Counted from the stretch's first letter, positions 44,377-57,803 are shown. The stretch: 64,000 nt of DNA from Paractinoplanes aksuensis (GCF_024137025.1 NZ_JAMYJR010000031.1:1-64000); one strand, 5' to 3'. Numbers and translations are program-made. The notes: a model not told the origin generated them from the letters alone.

Positions 44377-45594
44377 GTGACACTGAACCGCCCGGCCCTG
44401 GCCGTTCTGGGGGCCTCCTCGTTTTTCTACGTGACCGCCGAAACTATCCCGGTCGGGCTGCTGCCTGAGATCGCGGTGGGGCTCGACGTGGCCGAGTCCG
44501 ATGTCGGGCTGCTGCTCACCAGCTATGCCGTGGTGGCCGCGGTGAGCACGATCCCGCTCACCGCGCTGACCATGCGGGTGCCGCGGCATCTGCTGCTGGC
44601 GATCACGATGGCGATCTTCGTGGTGTCGCAGGCCGCGGCCACCTTCGCGCCGACCTTCCTGGTGCTGGTGCTGGCCCGGCTGATCTGCGCGCTGGCTCAC
44701 GGCGTCTTCTGGTCGGTGATCGGGCCGGTCACCGCCCGCCTGGCGCCGCCGGGGCAGGCTGGGCGGGCCACGGCGCTGGTGTTCGTCGGCAACTCGCTGG
44801 CGATCGTGCTCGGTGTGCCGCTCGGCACCGCGCTTGGGCAGTGGCTGGGCTGGCGTACGGCGTTGGGCGCGATGGTCGTCGGCGGGGCGATCTGTGTGAT
44901 CGGGCTGATGAAGGTGCTGCCGAAGTTGCCGCCGCGGCCGCACGACCTGAACGTGCGCCCGGTCGCCCAGTTGCGGGCCGCGATCGCCCTCGGGCGGGAC
45001 CGCCAGGTGCTGCTGCTCTGCGTGATCACGGCCTTGCTGGTGATCGGCCATTTCTCGGCGTACACCTACATCGCCCCGCTGGTGCGGCGCGACGCCGGGC
45101 TCGAGGGCGCCGGGCTGAGTGTGCTTCTTCTCGGGTACGGATTTGTCGGCCTGATCACCAACTACGCCGTGGGCCGCTTCGTCGACCGGCGGCCGGGCAC
45201 CATGCTCGTCGGCCTGCTCGCCGTGCTGGCGGTGTCGGTCGCGCTGCTGGCGCCGGTGCTGGGCCTGGTGCCGACCGTGATCGTGACCCTGCTCTGGGGC
45301 GGCGCCTTCACGGCCATCCCGGTGCTGCTGGCCGCGGCCCCGCTGCGGATAGCGCCGCGGGCCCGGGACGCGGCCTCGGCCCTGTACGTGGTCGCCTTCC
45401 AGATCGGGATCGGCGGCGGCGCCTTCCTCGGCGAGCGGATGATGCGCGCCGATCACCTGGGCGTGCTGCCGCTGGTCACGGCGGGCTTCGCCGTCCTCGC
45501 GATCATCGTCATCGTCACCGTCGGCCGGCGCGCCTTCCCCGCCCGCCTGAGCGAGGAAGACCACCACCGAGCCGAAGCGCAGCTTGTGAGCTAA
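44377..45594 (+). CDS. MFS transporter
   Basis: A 405-residue twelve-span major facilitator, DHA1-like (AraJ/YdhP-type sugar or drug efflux): FFYVTAETIPVGLLPEIA in helix 1, the cytoplasmic loop TMRVPRHLL after helix 2, and RLICALAHGVFWSVIGPV in helix 4 region. GTG start at 44377. Its TAA stop is made by the first three bases of the MITE-like element at 45592. With a sugar-type ROK regulator beside it, export of a sugar or sugar analogue is possible. Confidence 0.92.
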   Translation: MTLNRPALAVLGASSFFYVTAETIPVGLLPEIAVGLDVAESDVGLLLTSYAVVAAVSTIPLTALTMRVPRHLLLAITMAIFVVSQAAATFAPTFLVLVLARLICALAHGVFWSVIGPVTARLAPPGQAGRATALVFVGNSLAIVLGVPLGTALGQWLGWRTALGAMVVGGAICVIGLMKVLPKLPPRPHDLNVRPVAQLRAAIALGRDRQVLLLCVITALLVIGHFSAYTYIAPLVRRDAGLEGAGLSVLLLGYGFVGLITNYAVGRFVDRRPGTMLVGLLAVLAVSVALLAPVLGLVPTVIVTLLWGGAFTAIPVLLAAAPLRIAPRARDAASALYVVAFQIGIGGGAFLGERMMRADHLGVLPLVTAGFAVLAIIVIVTVGRRAFPARLSEEDHHRAEAQLVS

Positions 45595-45757
45595 GGCGTG
45601 TTTCATAACTGGGGTCGGCCGGCGGCGAGGTCCAGACTTCGGCTGCGTGCGGCCCGCGGAAGGCAGGCTACCGGTGTTGTAACCGGCCTTTCGCGGGACG
45701 TGCGCAGCCGGAATCTGGGCCCGGCGCAGGTCGGGTCCAGTTACGAAACACGCCTTA
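45592..45757. mobile_element. 166-bp MITE-like long imperfect palindrome
   Basis: Terminal inverted repeats of 21 bases (45592-45612 and 45737-45757) differ at one position: TAAGGCGTGTTTC(A/G)TAACTGG. The interior is also inversely repeated, with matching blocks such as GGCTGCG/CGCAGCC, CCCGCG/CGCGGG and CCGGT/ACCGG, so the whole unit can fold into one hairpin. There is no ORF inside. TA at each edge may be a target duplication as in IS630/mariner-type or IS5-type elements. It sits exactly between convergent genes and supplies both TAA stops. It may also act as a terminator. Confidence 0.7.
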
Positions 45758-46837
45758 GTTCTTGAGGGCCACTTCCGCCGCGGCCAGGAAGGCGTCGTTC
45801 TCGTCCGGCGTGCCGATCGTGACGCGGACGCCGTCGCCCTGGAACGGCCGGACGATCACCCCGCGCGACTCGCAGACCTGGCCGAACGCCACCGCGCCGT
45901 CGCCCAGCGGCAGCCAGACGAAGTTGGCCTGGCTGGTCGGCACGCTGGCGCCCATCGCCCGCAGCGCCTCGGTGACCCGGTCGCGCTCGGCCACCACCAG
46001 CGCGCACCGGCGGCGGACCTCCGCCTCCTGGGCCAGGGCGGCCATCGCCGCGGCCTGGGCGACCAGGCTGGTCGAGAACGGGGTGAGCACCTTGCGGATG
46101 GCCGCGGCCACCTCGGGCTGGGCCACCAGATAGCCCATCCGCAGACCGGCCAGGCCCCACGCCTTGCTCATCGTGCGCAGCACCAGCACGTTGGGCCGGT
46201 CGCCGTACGTCTCGAGCCCGTCCGGCACGTCGGGGTCGGTCACCAGTTCCCGGTACGCCTCGTCGAGCACGATGAGCACGTCCGAGGGCACCGAGGCGAT
46301 GAACCGGTCGAGCTCGGCCCGCCGGACGGCCGTACCCGTGGGGTTGTTGGGGTTGCAGACGATCACGAGCCGGGTCCGGTCGGTGATGGCGGCGGCCATC
46401 TCGTCGAGGTTGTGCCCGTGCCCGTCCGTGTTCGGCACCCGCACGCTGGTCGCGCCGACCCCGGCCGAGATGATCGGGTACGCCTCGAACGAGCGCCACG
46501 AATAGACGATCTCGTCGCCCGGCAGGCAGGTCGCCTTGACCAGGATCTCGGCCAGTGCCACCGACCCGCAGCCGGTCACGATCCGCTCGGCGGCCACCCC
46601 GAAGCGCTCGGCCAGCGCGTCCCGCAGAGCGGTTGAGCCCATGTCGGGGTACCGGTGCGAGTGCAGCATGGCGTCGGTGACCGCCTCGACCACGCCGGGC
46701 AGCGGGCCGTACGGCACCTCGTTGCTGGCCAGCTTGATCGCCTCGGCGATGCCCAGCTCACGGGTGAGGTCGGCCAGGTTGCGGCCGGGAACGTAGGCGG
46801 GCAGACCGTCCAGGTCGGCGCGGGTGAGGCGGGTCAT
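45755..46837 (-). CDS. pat: HisC-like aromatic amino acid aminotransferase
   Basis: A 360-residue class I/II PLP aminotransferase of the HisC/Pat group: [43 protein letters not shown], and the PLP lysine in [16 protein letters not shown]. These enzymes transaminate histidinol phosphate or aromatic amino acids. hppD lies three genes upstream on the same strand and no his genes are present, so I prefer a phenylalanine/tyrosine aminotransferase role supplying 4-hydroxyphenylpyruvate. Its TAA stop lies within the MITE-like terminal repeat. Sequence alone does not exclude HisC. Confidence 0.88.
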   Translation of the reverse strand: MTRLTRADLDGLPAYVPGRNLADLTRELGIAEAIKLASNEVPYGPLPGVVEAVTDAMLHSHRYPDMGSTALRDALAERFGVAAERIVTGCGSVALAEILVKATCLPGDEIVYSWRSFEAYPIISAGVGATSVRVPNTDGHGHNLDEMAAAITDRTRLVIVCNPNNPTGTAVRRAELDRFIASVPSDVLIVLDEAYRELVTDPDVPDGLETYGDRPNVLVLRTMSKAWGLAGLRMGYLVAQPEVAAAIRKVLTPFSTSLVAQAAAMAALAQEAEVRRRCALVVAERDRVTEALRAMGASVPTSQANFVWLPLGDGAVAFGQVCESRGVIVRPFQGDGVRVTIGTPDENDAFLAAAEVALKN

Positions 46838-46847
46838 CTTCCGTCCT

Positions 46848-47882
46848 TCAGTTTTGTCCGGTTGAACCGTTTCCGCCGGTGGTGGCGTCGACGGGCTGGC
46901 GGTCGTCGGGCGGCAGCGCGATCACGACCGTGCGCGCCGTCTTGTCGTGGAAAGCCTGGCGCAGCTGCTGGTCGAAGATCGGCGACACGCAGTCGATGAG
47001 CTGCAGCACGAAGCCGATGCCGGCGCAGCCCCAGGCCGGGGTCCACAGCCCGAGGCGGGCCCACCGCCCGAACGCGCGGCCGAAGCCCAGCGGCTTGGTG
47101 TCCTCGACGGCCACGACCTTGATCCGCATGATGCGTTTGCCCAGCGTCTGACCGCTGCTGCCGATCGAGGGCGCCTCATAGGCGAGCCAGAGCAGGGTGG
47201 CGATGATCAGCATGGCCCAGAGCAGCCCGTCCATGCGGCCCGAGGCCTGCACGTCCCAGGCGCTGCCGCCGTTGGCCATCTCGTCGAGCGTGGCGCGGTA
47301 CATCGGCACGAACTCGCGCGCCCACTGGTACGCGAACCAGCCGTTGATCACCACGTTGAGCAGCAGCACGGCGCCGATGTCGATGAGCCGGGCGACCAGA
47401 CGCGGACCGAGCCCGGCCAGCGCGAACCCGTGCGGACGGGCCTGCATCGGCGGGAACATGCCGGGCGGCGGCTGCCATCCCGGAGGCGGCTGCCACCCGG
47501 GCGGGGGCTGCTGACCGGCCGGCGGCTGCCACCCGGGCGGGGGCTGCTGACCGGCGGGCGGCTGCCACCCAGGCGGGGGCTGCTGACCGGCGGGCGGCTG
47601 GTGCCAGCCCGGGGGCGGCTGCCAGCCCGGCGGCGGTGGAGGCTGCGGCCCCCAACCGGGCGGCGGGGACTGCGGAGACTGCGGCGCCGGAGTGGCGGCC
47701 GGGCCGGCCGGCGTCGCCGTGGGCTCGGGCGCCGGGGGTGGTTCCTCCTCGACCGGCGGCGGGCCGTCGGGTGGCACCGCGTCGGCCGGGATGGCCTTCC
47801 CCAGCCATCCCTCCCCGTCCCAGTAACGCTGGGTATCGGGCTCGGCGGGGTCTTTGTACCAACCGGCGGGCAGCGAGCTCAT
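46848..47882 (-). CDS. DUF2510-RDD membrane protein with PPGWQ repeats
   Basis: A 344-residue protein. Residues 4-27 ([20 protein letters not shown]) are a DUF2510 motif; about 30-145 is a Pro/Gly/Gln-rich region with repeats of [12 protein letters not shown]; the rest is an RDD membrane domain with [36 protein letters not shown] and four hydrophobic segments. Overlaps the upstream RDD gene by ATGA. RDD proteins include proposed Na+/H+ antiporters, but function here is unknown. Confidence 0.88.
   Translation of the reverse strand: MSSLPAGWYKDPAEPDTQRYWDGEGWLGKAIPADAVPPDGPPPVEEEPPPAPEPTATPAGPAATPAPQSPQSPPPGWGPQPPPPPGWQPPPGWHQPPAGQQPPPGWQPPAGQQPPPGWQPPAGQQPPPGWQPPPGWQPPPGMFPPMQARPHGFALAGLGPRLVARLIDIGAVLLLNVVINGWFAYQWAREFVPMYRATLDEMANGGSAWDVQASGRMDGLLWAMLIIATLLWLAYEAPSIGSSGQTLGKRIMRIKVVAVEDTKPLGFGRAFGRWARLGLWTPAWGCAGIGFVLQLIDCVSPIFDQQLRQAFHDKTARTVVIALPPDDRQPVDATTGGNGSTGQN
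47500..47610 (-). repeat. 36-bp tandem repeats in RDD gene
   Basis: Three near-identical 36-base units (GGCTGCCACCCGGGCGGGGG and CTGCTGACCGGC...) encode [12 protein letters not shown]. High identity suggests recent expansion and likely length variation. Confidence 0.75.
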
Positions 47883-48469
47883 GCAGAAACCTTAACGACC
47901 ACTGTCTGAGCGGCTTTGTCGTGCAGGGTCTGCAGGTACGGCTTGTCCCACAGCAGCCACAATGAGTCGATCCAGCTGAAGGCCGGCACCACGGAGCCGA
48001 CGAGGAATTCGACCGCGTAGCGCTTGGCCGCCATGCCGCGGGTGAGCCGCCGGGACGGGTCGATCGGCACGATCCGGATCTTCATGGCCTTCTTGCCCAG
48101 GGTCTGCCCGGTGCGGTATGCGAGTTCCACCGCGTACACGTAATAAACGAGCATCAAGAAGACAAAGATCCCCAATCCCAGCAGAAGCATCGGTACGACG
48201 TATTCGCCGGTGAAATCGGCGAAGGTCACCACCCCATCCGGCTCGTCGGCCTCAGGCAGGCGCGTCAGCATCACGATCACCACCGGAATGATCACGACGA
48301 ACTGCACGACCGACAGCAGCGCCATGTCGATCATGTAAGCCAGCAGGCGCTGGCTGAACTCGGCGAGCGGCACGCCGGCCGGGCTCAACGGCGGCGGGGG
48401 CGGCGGCCGGAGGCCGGGCCCCGCCGAATAGCCCGGCGGCGGCCCGTACCCAGGTGGTGGCTGATTCAC
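47879..48469 (-). CDS. RDD family membrane protein
   Basis: A 196-residue RDD protein with a short Pro/Gly/Tyr-rich N-terminus (MNQPPPGYGPPPGYSAGPG), then FSQRLLAYMIDMALLSVVQF (the Arg/Asp of the RDD domain), a second pair of spans (MLLLGLGIFVFLMLVYYVYA) and RTGQTLGKKAMKIRIVPID. It lies just downstream of hppD and is coupled by ATGA to the larger DUF2510-RDD gene, so the two likely act together in the membrane. Confidence 0.9.
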   Translation of the reverse strand: MNQPPPGYGPPPGYSAGPGLRPPPPPPLSPAGVPLAEFSQRLLAYMIDMALLSVVQFVVIIPVVIVMLTRLPEADEPDGVVTFADFTGEYVVPMLLLGLGIFVFLMLVYYVYAVELAYRTGQTLGKKAMKIRIVPIDPSRRLTRGMAAKRYAVEFLVGSVVPAFSWIDSLWLLWDKPYLQTLHDKAAQTVVVKVSA

Positions 48470-48479
48470 GCGAACAGTG

Positions 48480-51147
<2,668 letters not shown>

Positions 51148-51231
51148 CGGAACAGACTTGACCGAACTGGTACGCGCTGATCGGCGGAGTGGTTCGCCGA
51201 TGCCCGGGCGGCTTGTCTAGGCTTGCCGGTC

Positions 51232-52899
<1,668 letters not shown>

Positions 52900-52974
52900 T
52901 CTCGGCCGAACGGTCCCGTACACCAGCACCGTCGGCCCACTACAGCCGTAGTTCCGAGCCATAAGCTGACGCCG

Positions 52975-53885
52975 ATGGCACCTGACGACAGCATCTACGA
53001 GGCCTTTCCCGTACCACTGAACTACGGGGATTCGGACCGCTGGCCGACCTGCAACGGGAACTGATCAAGGCGCTTGCCGGTCTGCTCGTCGTCGGCGCCA
53101 CCGCGGCGGTGAGCCAGGCCGGGCGGGCCCTACCCGCCGTGATCTCAAACTTGCGGCCTCGCAAGCCGGTCCGGCCGGCCCTTGCGGCTGCGCCTCCGAC
53201 CGAGACCCAGCAGGTGGTGACCACCCTCGAGGCGGCCCAGGCCGCGATGCACACCAGCGAAGCGCGAATCGCATTCCTGGCCGCTCTCGTGACCCGGTTG
53301 TACAGCGAGGACCAGCTGAGGCTGCCGCGCGCAGCCCGGATCGACGACGTCGGCGGCCTCGTGGCTCTGGACGGCATGGTGGCCGCGCTGACCACCGAGC
53401 AGGTCCGGTCGGCCATTACGGCGCTGATCGACGAAAACCCGCCCTTCGTCGAGGCCAGCGCCCACGCTGAGCTGCGGCGGGTTCTCCGTCTCGGCCGTCC
53501 CGAACCGGTCCGGGTGTCCCGGGCCCAGGGCCGCGCTCAGGACTCCGGCGAATTCCTCGTCGCCGGCCGCCGGCTGAACCCCGGCGACAAGCTCACCTCG
53601 GCGAACGGCCGCTACACGCTCGCGATGCAGCCCGACGGCAACCTCGTCGGCTACGACGGAACCAAGGCGTTCTGGGATACCGGCACGTGGGGACGCCCCG
53701 GCTGCTACCTCGTCGCGGAACCGAACGGCCGCTTCACCGTCATGACACCGGAAGGAACTGTGGCCTGGTCCCAGGCCTCGGGCAGCCCTCACGCCTTCCT
53801 GTGCATCCAGGACGACCGCAACATCGTCATCTACTTCAACGACGCGACTCCCGCCGCCGCCTGGGCCAGCCACACCAACATCTGA
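52975..53885 (+). pseudogene. B-lectin protein gene, frameshifted near the 5' end
   Basis: The C-terminal half (from about 53560) is a bulb-type mannose-lectin domain: LNPGDKLTSANGRYTLAMQP-DGNLVGYDG, YLVAEPNGRFTVMT, LCIQDDRNIVIYFND, i.e. three QxDxNxVxY-like strands. The only normal start in its own frame is a GTG at 53109, which lacks an RBS and would cut off a good hydrophobic segment (LIKALAGLLVVGATAAV). An ATG at 52975 in another frame reads MAPDDSIYEAFPVPLNYG and then stops at 53062. Adding one G to the GGGG at 53026-53029 joins them as LNYGGFGPLADLQREL, a smooth protein. I therefore call one gene with a one-base deletion, or a sequencing error; a recoded frame is less likely. Confidence 0.65.
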
Positions 53886-53988
53886 ACGCTCGAAGATGGG
53901 AGGTGGCTCACCGCAGACAAGTGGGCCTATGGCATCGTCCCTGGGCAGGTGAGCGAGTCCAACGTCGACGGTCTTCCGGGAGGTCACC

Positions 53989-54252
53989 ATGCCGAGCAGC
54001 GCGAATGCCGACCCGATGCGCCGTATTGCGCAGCAGGTCGCGGATTGCTTTGCCGGCAACGGCTACGCCTTCGTCGAGGATGACCAGCTTGACGTGCTTG
54101 CGGCTGCGCTCTCGTCGTTCTTGGTGAACGCCAGGATCGCTATCAACGTGCCGGTCTCCGCATCGACTGCGAACTCGGATCAGGGCATGAGGACCAGTTC
54201 GTCCGGGACGTTTCCGGCGCGTTGGGTGTCGGCCGCCTGGGCCAAGGGGTAG
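53989..54252 (+). CDS. short hypothetical protein
   Basis: An 87-residue frame with an excellent RBS (GGGAGG five bases before the ATG). The first 50 residues (MRRIAQQVADCFAGNGYAFV, EDDQLDVLAAALSSFLV) look like a folded helical segment; the last 25 residues are read antisense across an oxidoreductase remnant (54180-54270) and are probably accidental. It may be a truncated gene. No family recognised. Confidence 0.45.
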   Translation: MPSSANADPMRRIAQQVADCFAGNGYAFVEDDQLDVLAAALSSFLVNARIAINVPVSASTANSDQGMRTSSSGTFPARWVSAAWAKG

Positions 54253-54270
54253 GCGTCCTCGGCGGACCGC
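54180..54270 (-). pseudogene. 3' remnant of an MDR oxidoreductase gene
   Basis: On the minus strand the last 28 codons read AEDAYPLAQAADTQRAGNVP then DELVLMP-stop, matching the C-terminus of the MDR reductase at 39897-40844 (AATYPLTQAAEAHRAG ... GKLILIP-stop). Upstream similarity ends. It is a decayed gene end. Confidence 0.7.
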
Positions 54271-54306
54271 AGTACAGCCGTCTGATGTTCGAGTAGCGTC
54301 ACCGGC

Positions 54307-54969
54307 GTGGGCGAGTTCATCGCGGCGGCCGCCTTACGAGCGGATGACGTGGAGAAAGTCGCCGCGGCCGTGTTCCGATACGCCGAGAAGCACGGTGCGC
54401 CGGCCGAATTCGTCGAACCGGACAGCGGGGACGGAAGATCGACGGTTGACCTGTGGGCGCCCCGTAACGGCTGGATCGTAACGATCTGGCCGACGCATTT
54501 CACCGGGCTCAATGCGGTCGCCCAGTGGCTGTCCGGTGAGCTCACCACCCTGGTCAGCACCATCGACGTCTACGACGGCGACTTCTGGAACCACGTCTTG
54601 TGGCGCGACGGCGCCGAGGCGGACCGGTTCAGTTCCTGGCCCGACCATTTCGAGGCGGACCGGCACGAGGCGAAGCGCCTGAAACAGGAATGGGCGGGCC
54701 GGCCGGACGTTCTCGCGGAGAGCTTCGGCGTACCCGAGAATCACATAACCCCGTACCTGATCCCGCCATACTCGTCTGGCGTCTTCGGCTGGTGGATGCG
54801 GCGCCGCAAACCTTTCCCCGACGACACCACCGAACTCGCCGACATCTGGATCTTCATCGACTTCTGGCGACGCCTGGGCATCCACTACCCGGATGCCCCA
54901 CCGGCCCGCTCGATCCGCTTCACCGGCCGCGGTTCCGACGGACTACCGGTCGGCGGCCCCTCCTTCTGA
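54307..54969 (+). CDS. hypothetical protein
   Basis: A 220-residue soluble protein, acidic and Trp-rich, with no domain I can name. Notable blocks are WAPRNGWIVTIWPTHFTGLN, STIDVYDGDFWNHVLWRDGA and the aromatic C-terminal part WIFIDFWRRLGIHYP. Its style (small, Trp/Asp-rich, beside another unknown acidic gene) resembles immunity-type proteins, but no toxin gene is nearby. GTG start at 54307. It overlaps the next, convergent gene by 27 bases. Confidence 0.7.
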   Translation: MGEFIAAAALRADDVEKVAAAVFRYAEKHGAPAEFVEPDSGDGRSTVDLWAPRNGWIVTIWPTHFTGLNAVAQWLSGELTTLVSTIDVYDGDFWNHVLWRDGAEADRFSSWPDHFEADRHEAKRLKQEWAGRPDVLAESFGVPENHITPYLIPPYSSGVFGWWMRRRKPFPDDTTELADIWIFIDFWRRLGIHYPDAPPARSIRFTGRGSDGLPVGGPSF

Positions 54970-55449
54970 GGCCTGGTCGGGCATCGTCAAAGCGGCGAGG
55001 GTCAGCACGATGGGAAACTCCTTGTCCATCTGGCCCAGCAGTAGCGCAATGATCCGAGACCCGTGCCGCCAGGCCGGAAACGGTTCGCCGCCGGTGAACA
55101 TCGCCAGGTCGTACTCGAGCTTGGAGACACTCTCGTCGCCGGCCCACACCCGGTCGTGCTCGGGCCGGAACGAATGCGACTGCGGCGGTCCCCATTTCGC
55201 GGCCAGCGCGGCGACGGCCTCTTGCCGCTGCTCCTCGAAGCCGTGGAACGCCTCCTCCCACAGCCGCCAGGCCGTCCCGTCGTAGTCCGCGGGCGTCTCG
55301 TGCAGACTCTCGAAGACCGCGATCGGCGCGAAGGCCGCTCGGGCTCCGATCTGCGGCACACCTTCGAGCCAGTCGCTGGTGTCCTCGGCTCCCTCGGGGA
55401 ATTGCTGCGAGACCAGTTCCTGGGCTGATGCCACGACGTCCGCGATCAC
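54943..55449 (-). CDS. hypothetical protein
   Basis: A 168-residue acidic soluble protein beginning MIADVVASAQELVSQQFPEG. It contains WRLWEEAFHGFEEQRQEAVA, and ends QMDKEFPIVLTLAALTMPDQ. No motif recognised. Overlaps the end of the 54307 gene on the opposite strand by 27 bases. Its start is 62 bases from the tRNA-like sequence at 55512. Confidence 0.65.
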   Translation of the reverse strand: MIADVVASAQELVSQQFPEGAEDTSDWLEGVPQIGARAAFAPIAVFESLHETPADYDGTAWRLWEEAFHGFEEQRQEAVAALAAKWGPPQSHSFRPEHDRVWAGDESVSKLEYDLAMFTGGEPFPAWRHGSRIIALLLGQMDKEFPIVLTLAALTMPDQASEGGAADR

Positions 55450-55511
55450 GGCCAGAGCCTACGGGGCAAACTCGATGACAGCGGGTGAGGCTCTGTCTTA
55501 GGGTCGGCGGG

Positions 55512-55584
55512 CGGCGTGTAGCTCAGTCAGCAGAGCACCGGGCTATGGACCCGGAGGGCGCAGGGGCGGAACCTGCCACCCCGG
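55512..55584 (+). other. tRNA-like sequence (His-like, anticodon ATG), probably degenerate
   Basis: A 73-base cloverleaf can be drawn: acceptor CGGCGTG/CACCCCG (6 of 7 pairs), TA, D-stem GCTC/GAGC, anticodon stem CCGGG/CCCGG with loop CTATGGA (ATG), variable AGGGC, T-stem GCAGG/CCTGC. It resembles tRNA-His in its 5' half. But the D-loop AGTCAGCA lacks the GG pair and the T-loop GGCGGAA lacks TTC, so the elbow contacts are missing. It ends one base before the ATG of the next gene. Confidence 0.55.
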
Positions 55585-55585
55585 C

Positions 55586-57164
55586 ATGAACAGTGAGCAG
55601 GCAGGTGAGGCGTACCCGCAGGGGCAGCTGGCGGCCGCTTTCGTCACCGCGCTGACCCACGAGAACGCGGCGACCCGGTCGCGGGCGGAGACTCGGGTCG
55701 CCCGCTGGATGCGGGTGCTGACCGGGATGGCCGCCGGCTCGTTGCGGATCGGGTCGCGTACGCCGGTGGCGGGGTTTCCGGCCTGGGTGACGCCGGAGGT
55801 TGTCCGGGGTGGCTTCGCGACCGGCACAGCAGCCGCGGGCGGACCTCTGCGCCCGCACGAGGCAGCGATCGCCGACGATCGGGCGGCGGTGTTCGCGTAC
55901 TACCTGACCGACGCCGGACAGGCGGAGTTGTGCTCGCGGCTGGACAGCGGCCGCTACCGGCTCGAGTTCGCGGAGCAGGCCGCCCTGCTGGCGATGGCCT
56001 GGCTGCTGCGTTCCGGCGACCGGGACCGTGCTCTCGGCCTGCTGGAGGAGATCGGCCCGTACGGCGGGCAGTTGAGTTTCAGCCCGGTGCCGGCGGACGC
56101 GGGCGAGCAGGACCCGTCCGTGGTGTGGCGGGCCGACGCCGGTGAGGTGCGGACGGCCCTGGCCGCCCGGCGCGAGAACTCGCGGGTCGAGGCGATGCGG
56201 GAGGCCATGACGGTGTGGAATCCGTTCGCCGACGAGCTGCTGACCCTGTGGCTGACGACCGGCGACCCGGTGGCGACGGTCTTCCCGGGCGATTGGCACG
56301 GTCACGCCGAAGCGCTGCTCGCTCGATACGACGCTCTAGCGGCCGCGCACACGCTCTGCGGCAAGCACCGCAAGCCGAAGGAGAACCTGGCGGTCCTGCG
56401 TGCCGCGGCTCAGGACGTCGTCCATGGTGGCGAGCTCACGCCCCGGCAGCTGGGTCTGCTGCGATCCGTCGTGGCCGCCATGGTGGTGGACGATCTGATC
56501 GCGGCCGGGGTGCTGCCCTCGGCCGAGGTGCTGGCCGAACTCGTGCCGCAACTCGCGGCGCAGACGAACGCGGCCGCGTATCCGGACCCGGCCCTGCGGA
56601 CGTTGATGGCCGCGACGTACCGCGCTTTCCGCGAGCGGCGCTCGCTGCTGCTGCTGAACCTGCAGCACCAGGTGCGGCTGACCGAGCTGCCCTGGGTGCG
56701 GGCCCTGCGTCCGTACCGGGAGGAGGGTGACGAGACCCGCCGCGACGCGCAGGCGACGTTGCGGCGCCTGGGTGAGCTCGCGGTGGACGGGTTCCCGGCG
56801 ACGCTGCTGCCCAACCCGCTCGTGCGGGAACTCGCGGGCCTGTCCCAGGAGGCCGGCGCGGCGCAGCTTCGCCACCGTGCTCAAGCTGGCCGAGCGGATC
56901 GAGGGCCATCCCCGGCCGCTACCGGTGATCAAGGACGTCGCGTACGCCTGGCGGCACTTGATCTTATTCTTGTCGCTCCCGGACGCCGGTGACCCCGGCC
57001 CGCTGCTCGACCAGTTCCAGGCCGAACTGGCCGAGGCGCCGACCGGCGTACGCACGAGGATCGCGCCCGCCCTGGCCGGGCTCCGGCGCGTCGCCCAGGG
57101 TGACCGGATCACTGGCGAGCAGCGTCTGCTCGGCTGGACCAGGGGTCAACCGACGCGGCGGTAG
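55586..57164 (+). pseudogene. conserved actinobacterial protein gene with internal frameshift
   Basis: Two frames make one protein of about 525 residues: 55586 to about 56863 (MNSEQAGEAYPQGQLAAAFV, RTPVAGFPAWVTPEVVRGGF, HTLCGKHRKPKENLAVLRAA) and then to 57164 in the next frame (SFATVLKLAERIEGHPRPLP, VIKDVAYAWRHLILFLSLPD, LLGWTRGQPTRR). Removing one base in the GCGGCGC run near 56865 restores GAASFATVLKL. Both pieces look like parts of one helical protein I recall from other actinomycetes without a known function. Without the shift the first frame ends at 56992 with unrelated sequence. Pseudogene, sequencing error or recoding cannot be separated here. The last 19 bases overlap the next, convergent gene. 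Confidence 0.65.
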
Positions 57165-57751
57165 CGGATGTGCGTGGTCAGCGGTGAGTGCAGCACCTCG
57201 ACCGGCTCGAAACCGAACGATTCCACGCCGTCGAACATGCGCTCGCCCGAGCCGAGCAGGACCGGGGCGATGTCGAGGGTCAGCTCGTCGATCACGCCGG
57301 CGTTGAGGGCCTGGCGGACGGTCGAGGCGCCGCCCGCAATGTCCACGCCCTTGCCGTCAGCGGCCTCGAGCGCGGCCGCGTACGCCGCGTCGAAGCCGTC
57401 GGTGACGAAGTGGAAGGTCGTTCCGCCGTCCAGCGCGATCGGGTCGTGCGCGTGGTGGGTCAGCACGAACACCGGCGCGTGGTACGGCGGCTCGTTGCCC
57501 CACCAGCCGGTCCATTCCTCGTCCCAGTCGCCGCGGATCGGGCCGAACATGTTGCGGCCCATCACGTACGCACCGCGAGGACGCATCAGCCAGGACTTCG
57601 CGACCTTGTCGGCCTCGGTGGCCCGGGGATCGCCGATGTGCCAGCCGTGCAGCTCGCGGCCCCGTACGCCCAAGGGGTTGTCCCGGCTCTGGTCCGGCCC
57701 GGCAACGAAACCGTCCAGCGAGATCGACATGTGACAGGTGGTGTCCACCAT
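57146..57751 (-). CDS. RibD C-terminal/dihydrofolate reductase-like protein
   Basis: A 201-residue reductase of the RibD_C (YwjB-like) family, likely NADPH-dependent. MSISLDGFVAGPDQSRDNPL is the N-terminal signature; AYVMGRNMFGPI and VDIAGGASTVRQALNAGVID (cofactor-binding Gly-Gly) follow, and it ends HIRYRRVG. The ATG at 57751 follows GGAGG at six bases, an ideal site. A truncated paralogue is at 41870-42036. Substrate unknown. Confidence 0.9.
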   Translation of the reverse strand: MVDTTCHMSISLDGFVAGPDQSRDNPLGVRGRELHGWHIGDPRATEADKVAKSWLMRPRGAYVMGRNMFGPIRGDWDEEWTGWWGNEPPYHAPVFVLTHHAHDPIALDGGTTFHFVTDGFDAAYAAALEAADGKGVDIAGGASTVRQALNAGVIDELTLDIAPVLLGSGERMFDGVESFGFEPVEVLHSPLTTHIRYRRVG

Positions 57752-57803
57752 CGCGAACCTCCAAGCGGTTGCAAAGTGCAAGCGGTTTCGGACGATAGCA
57801 CTT

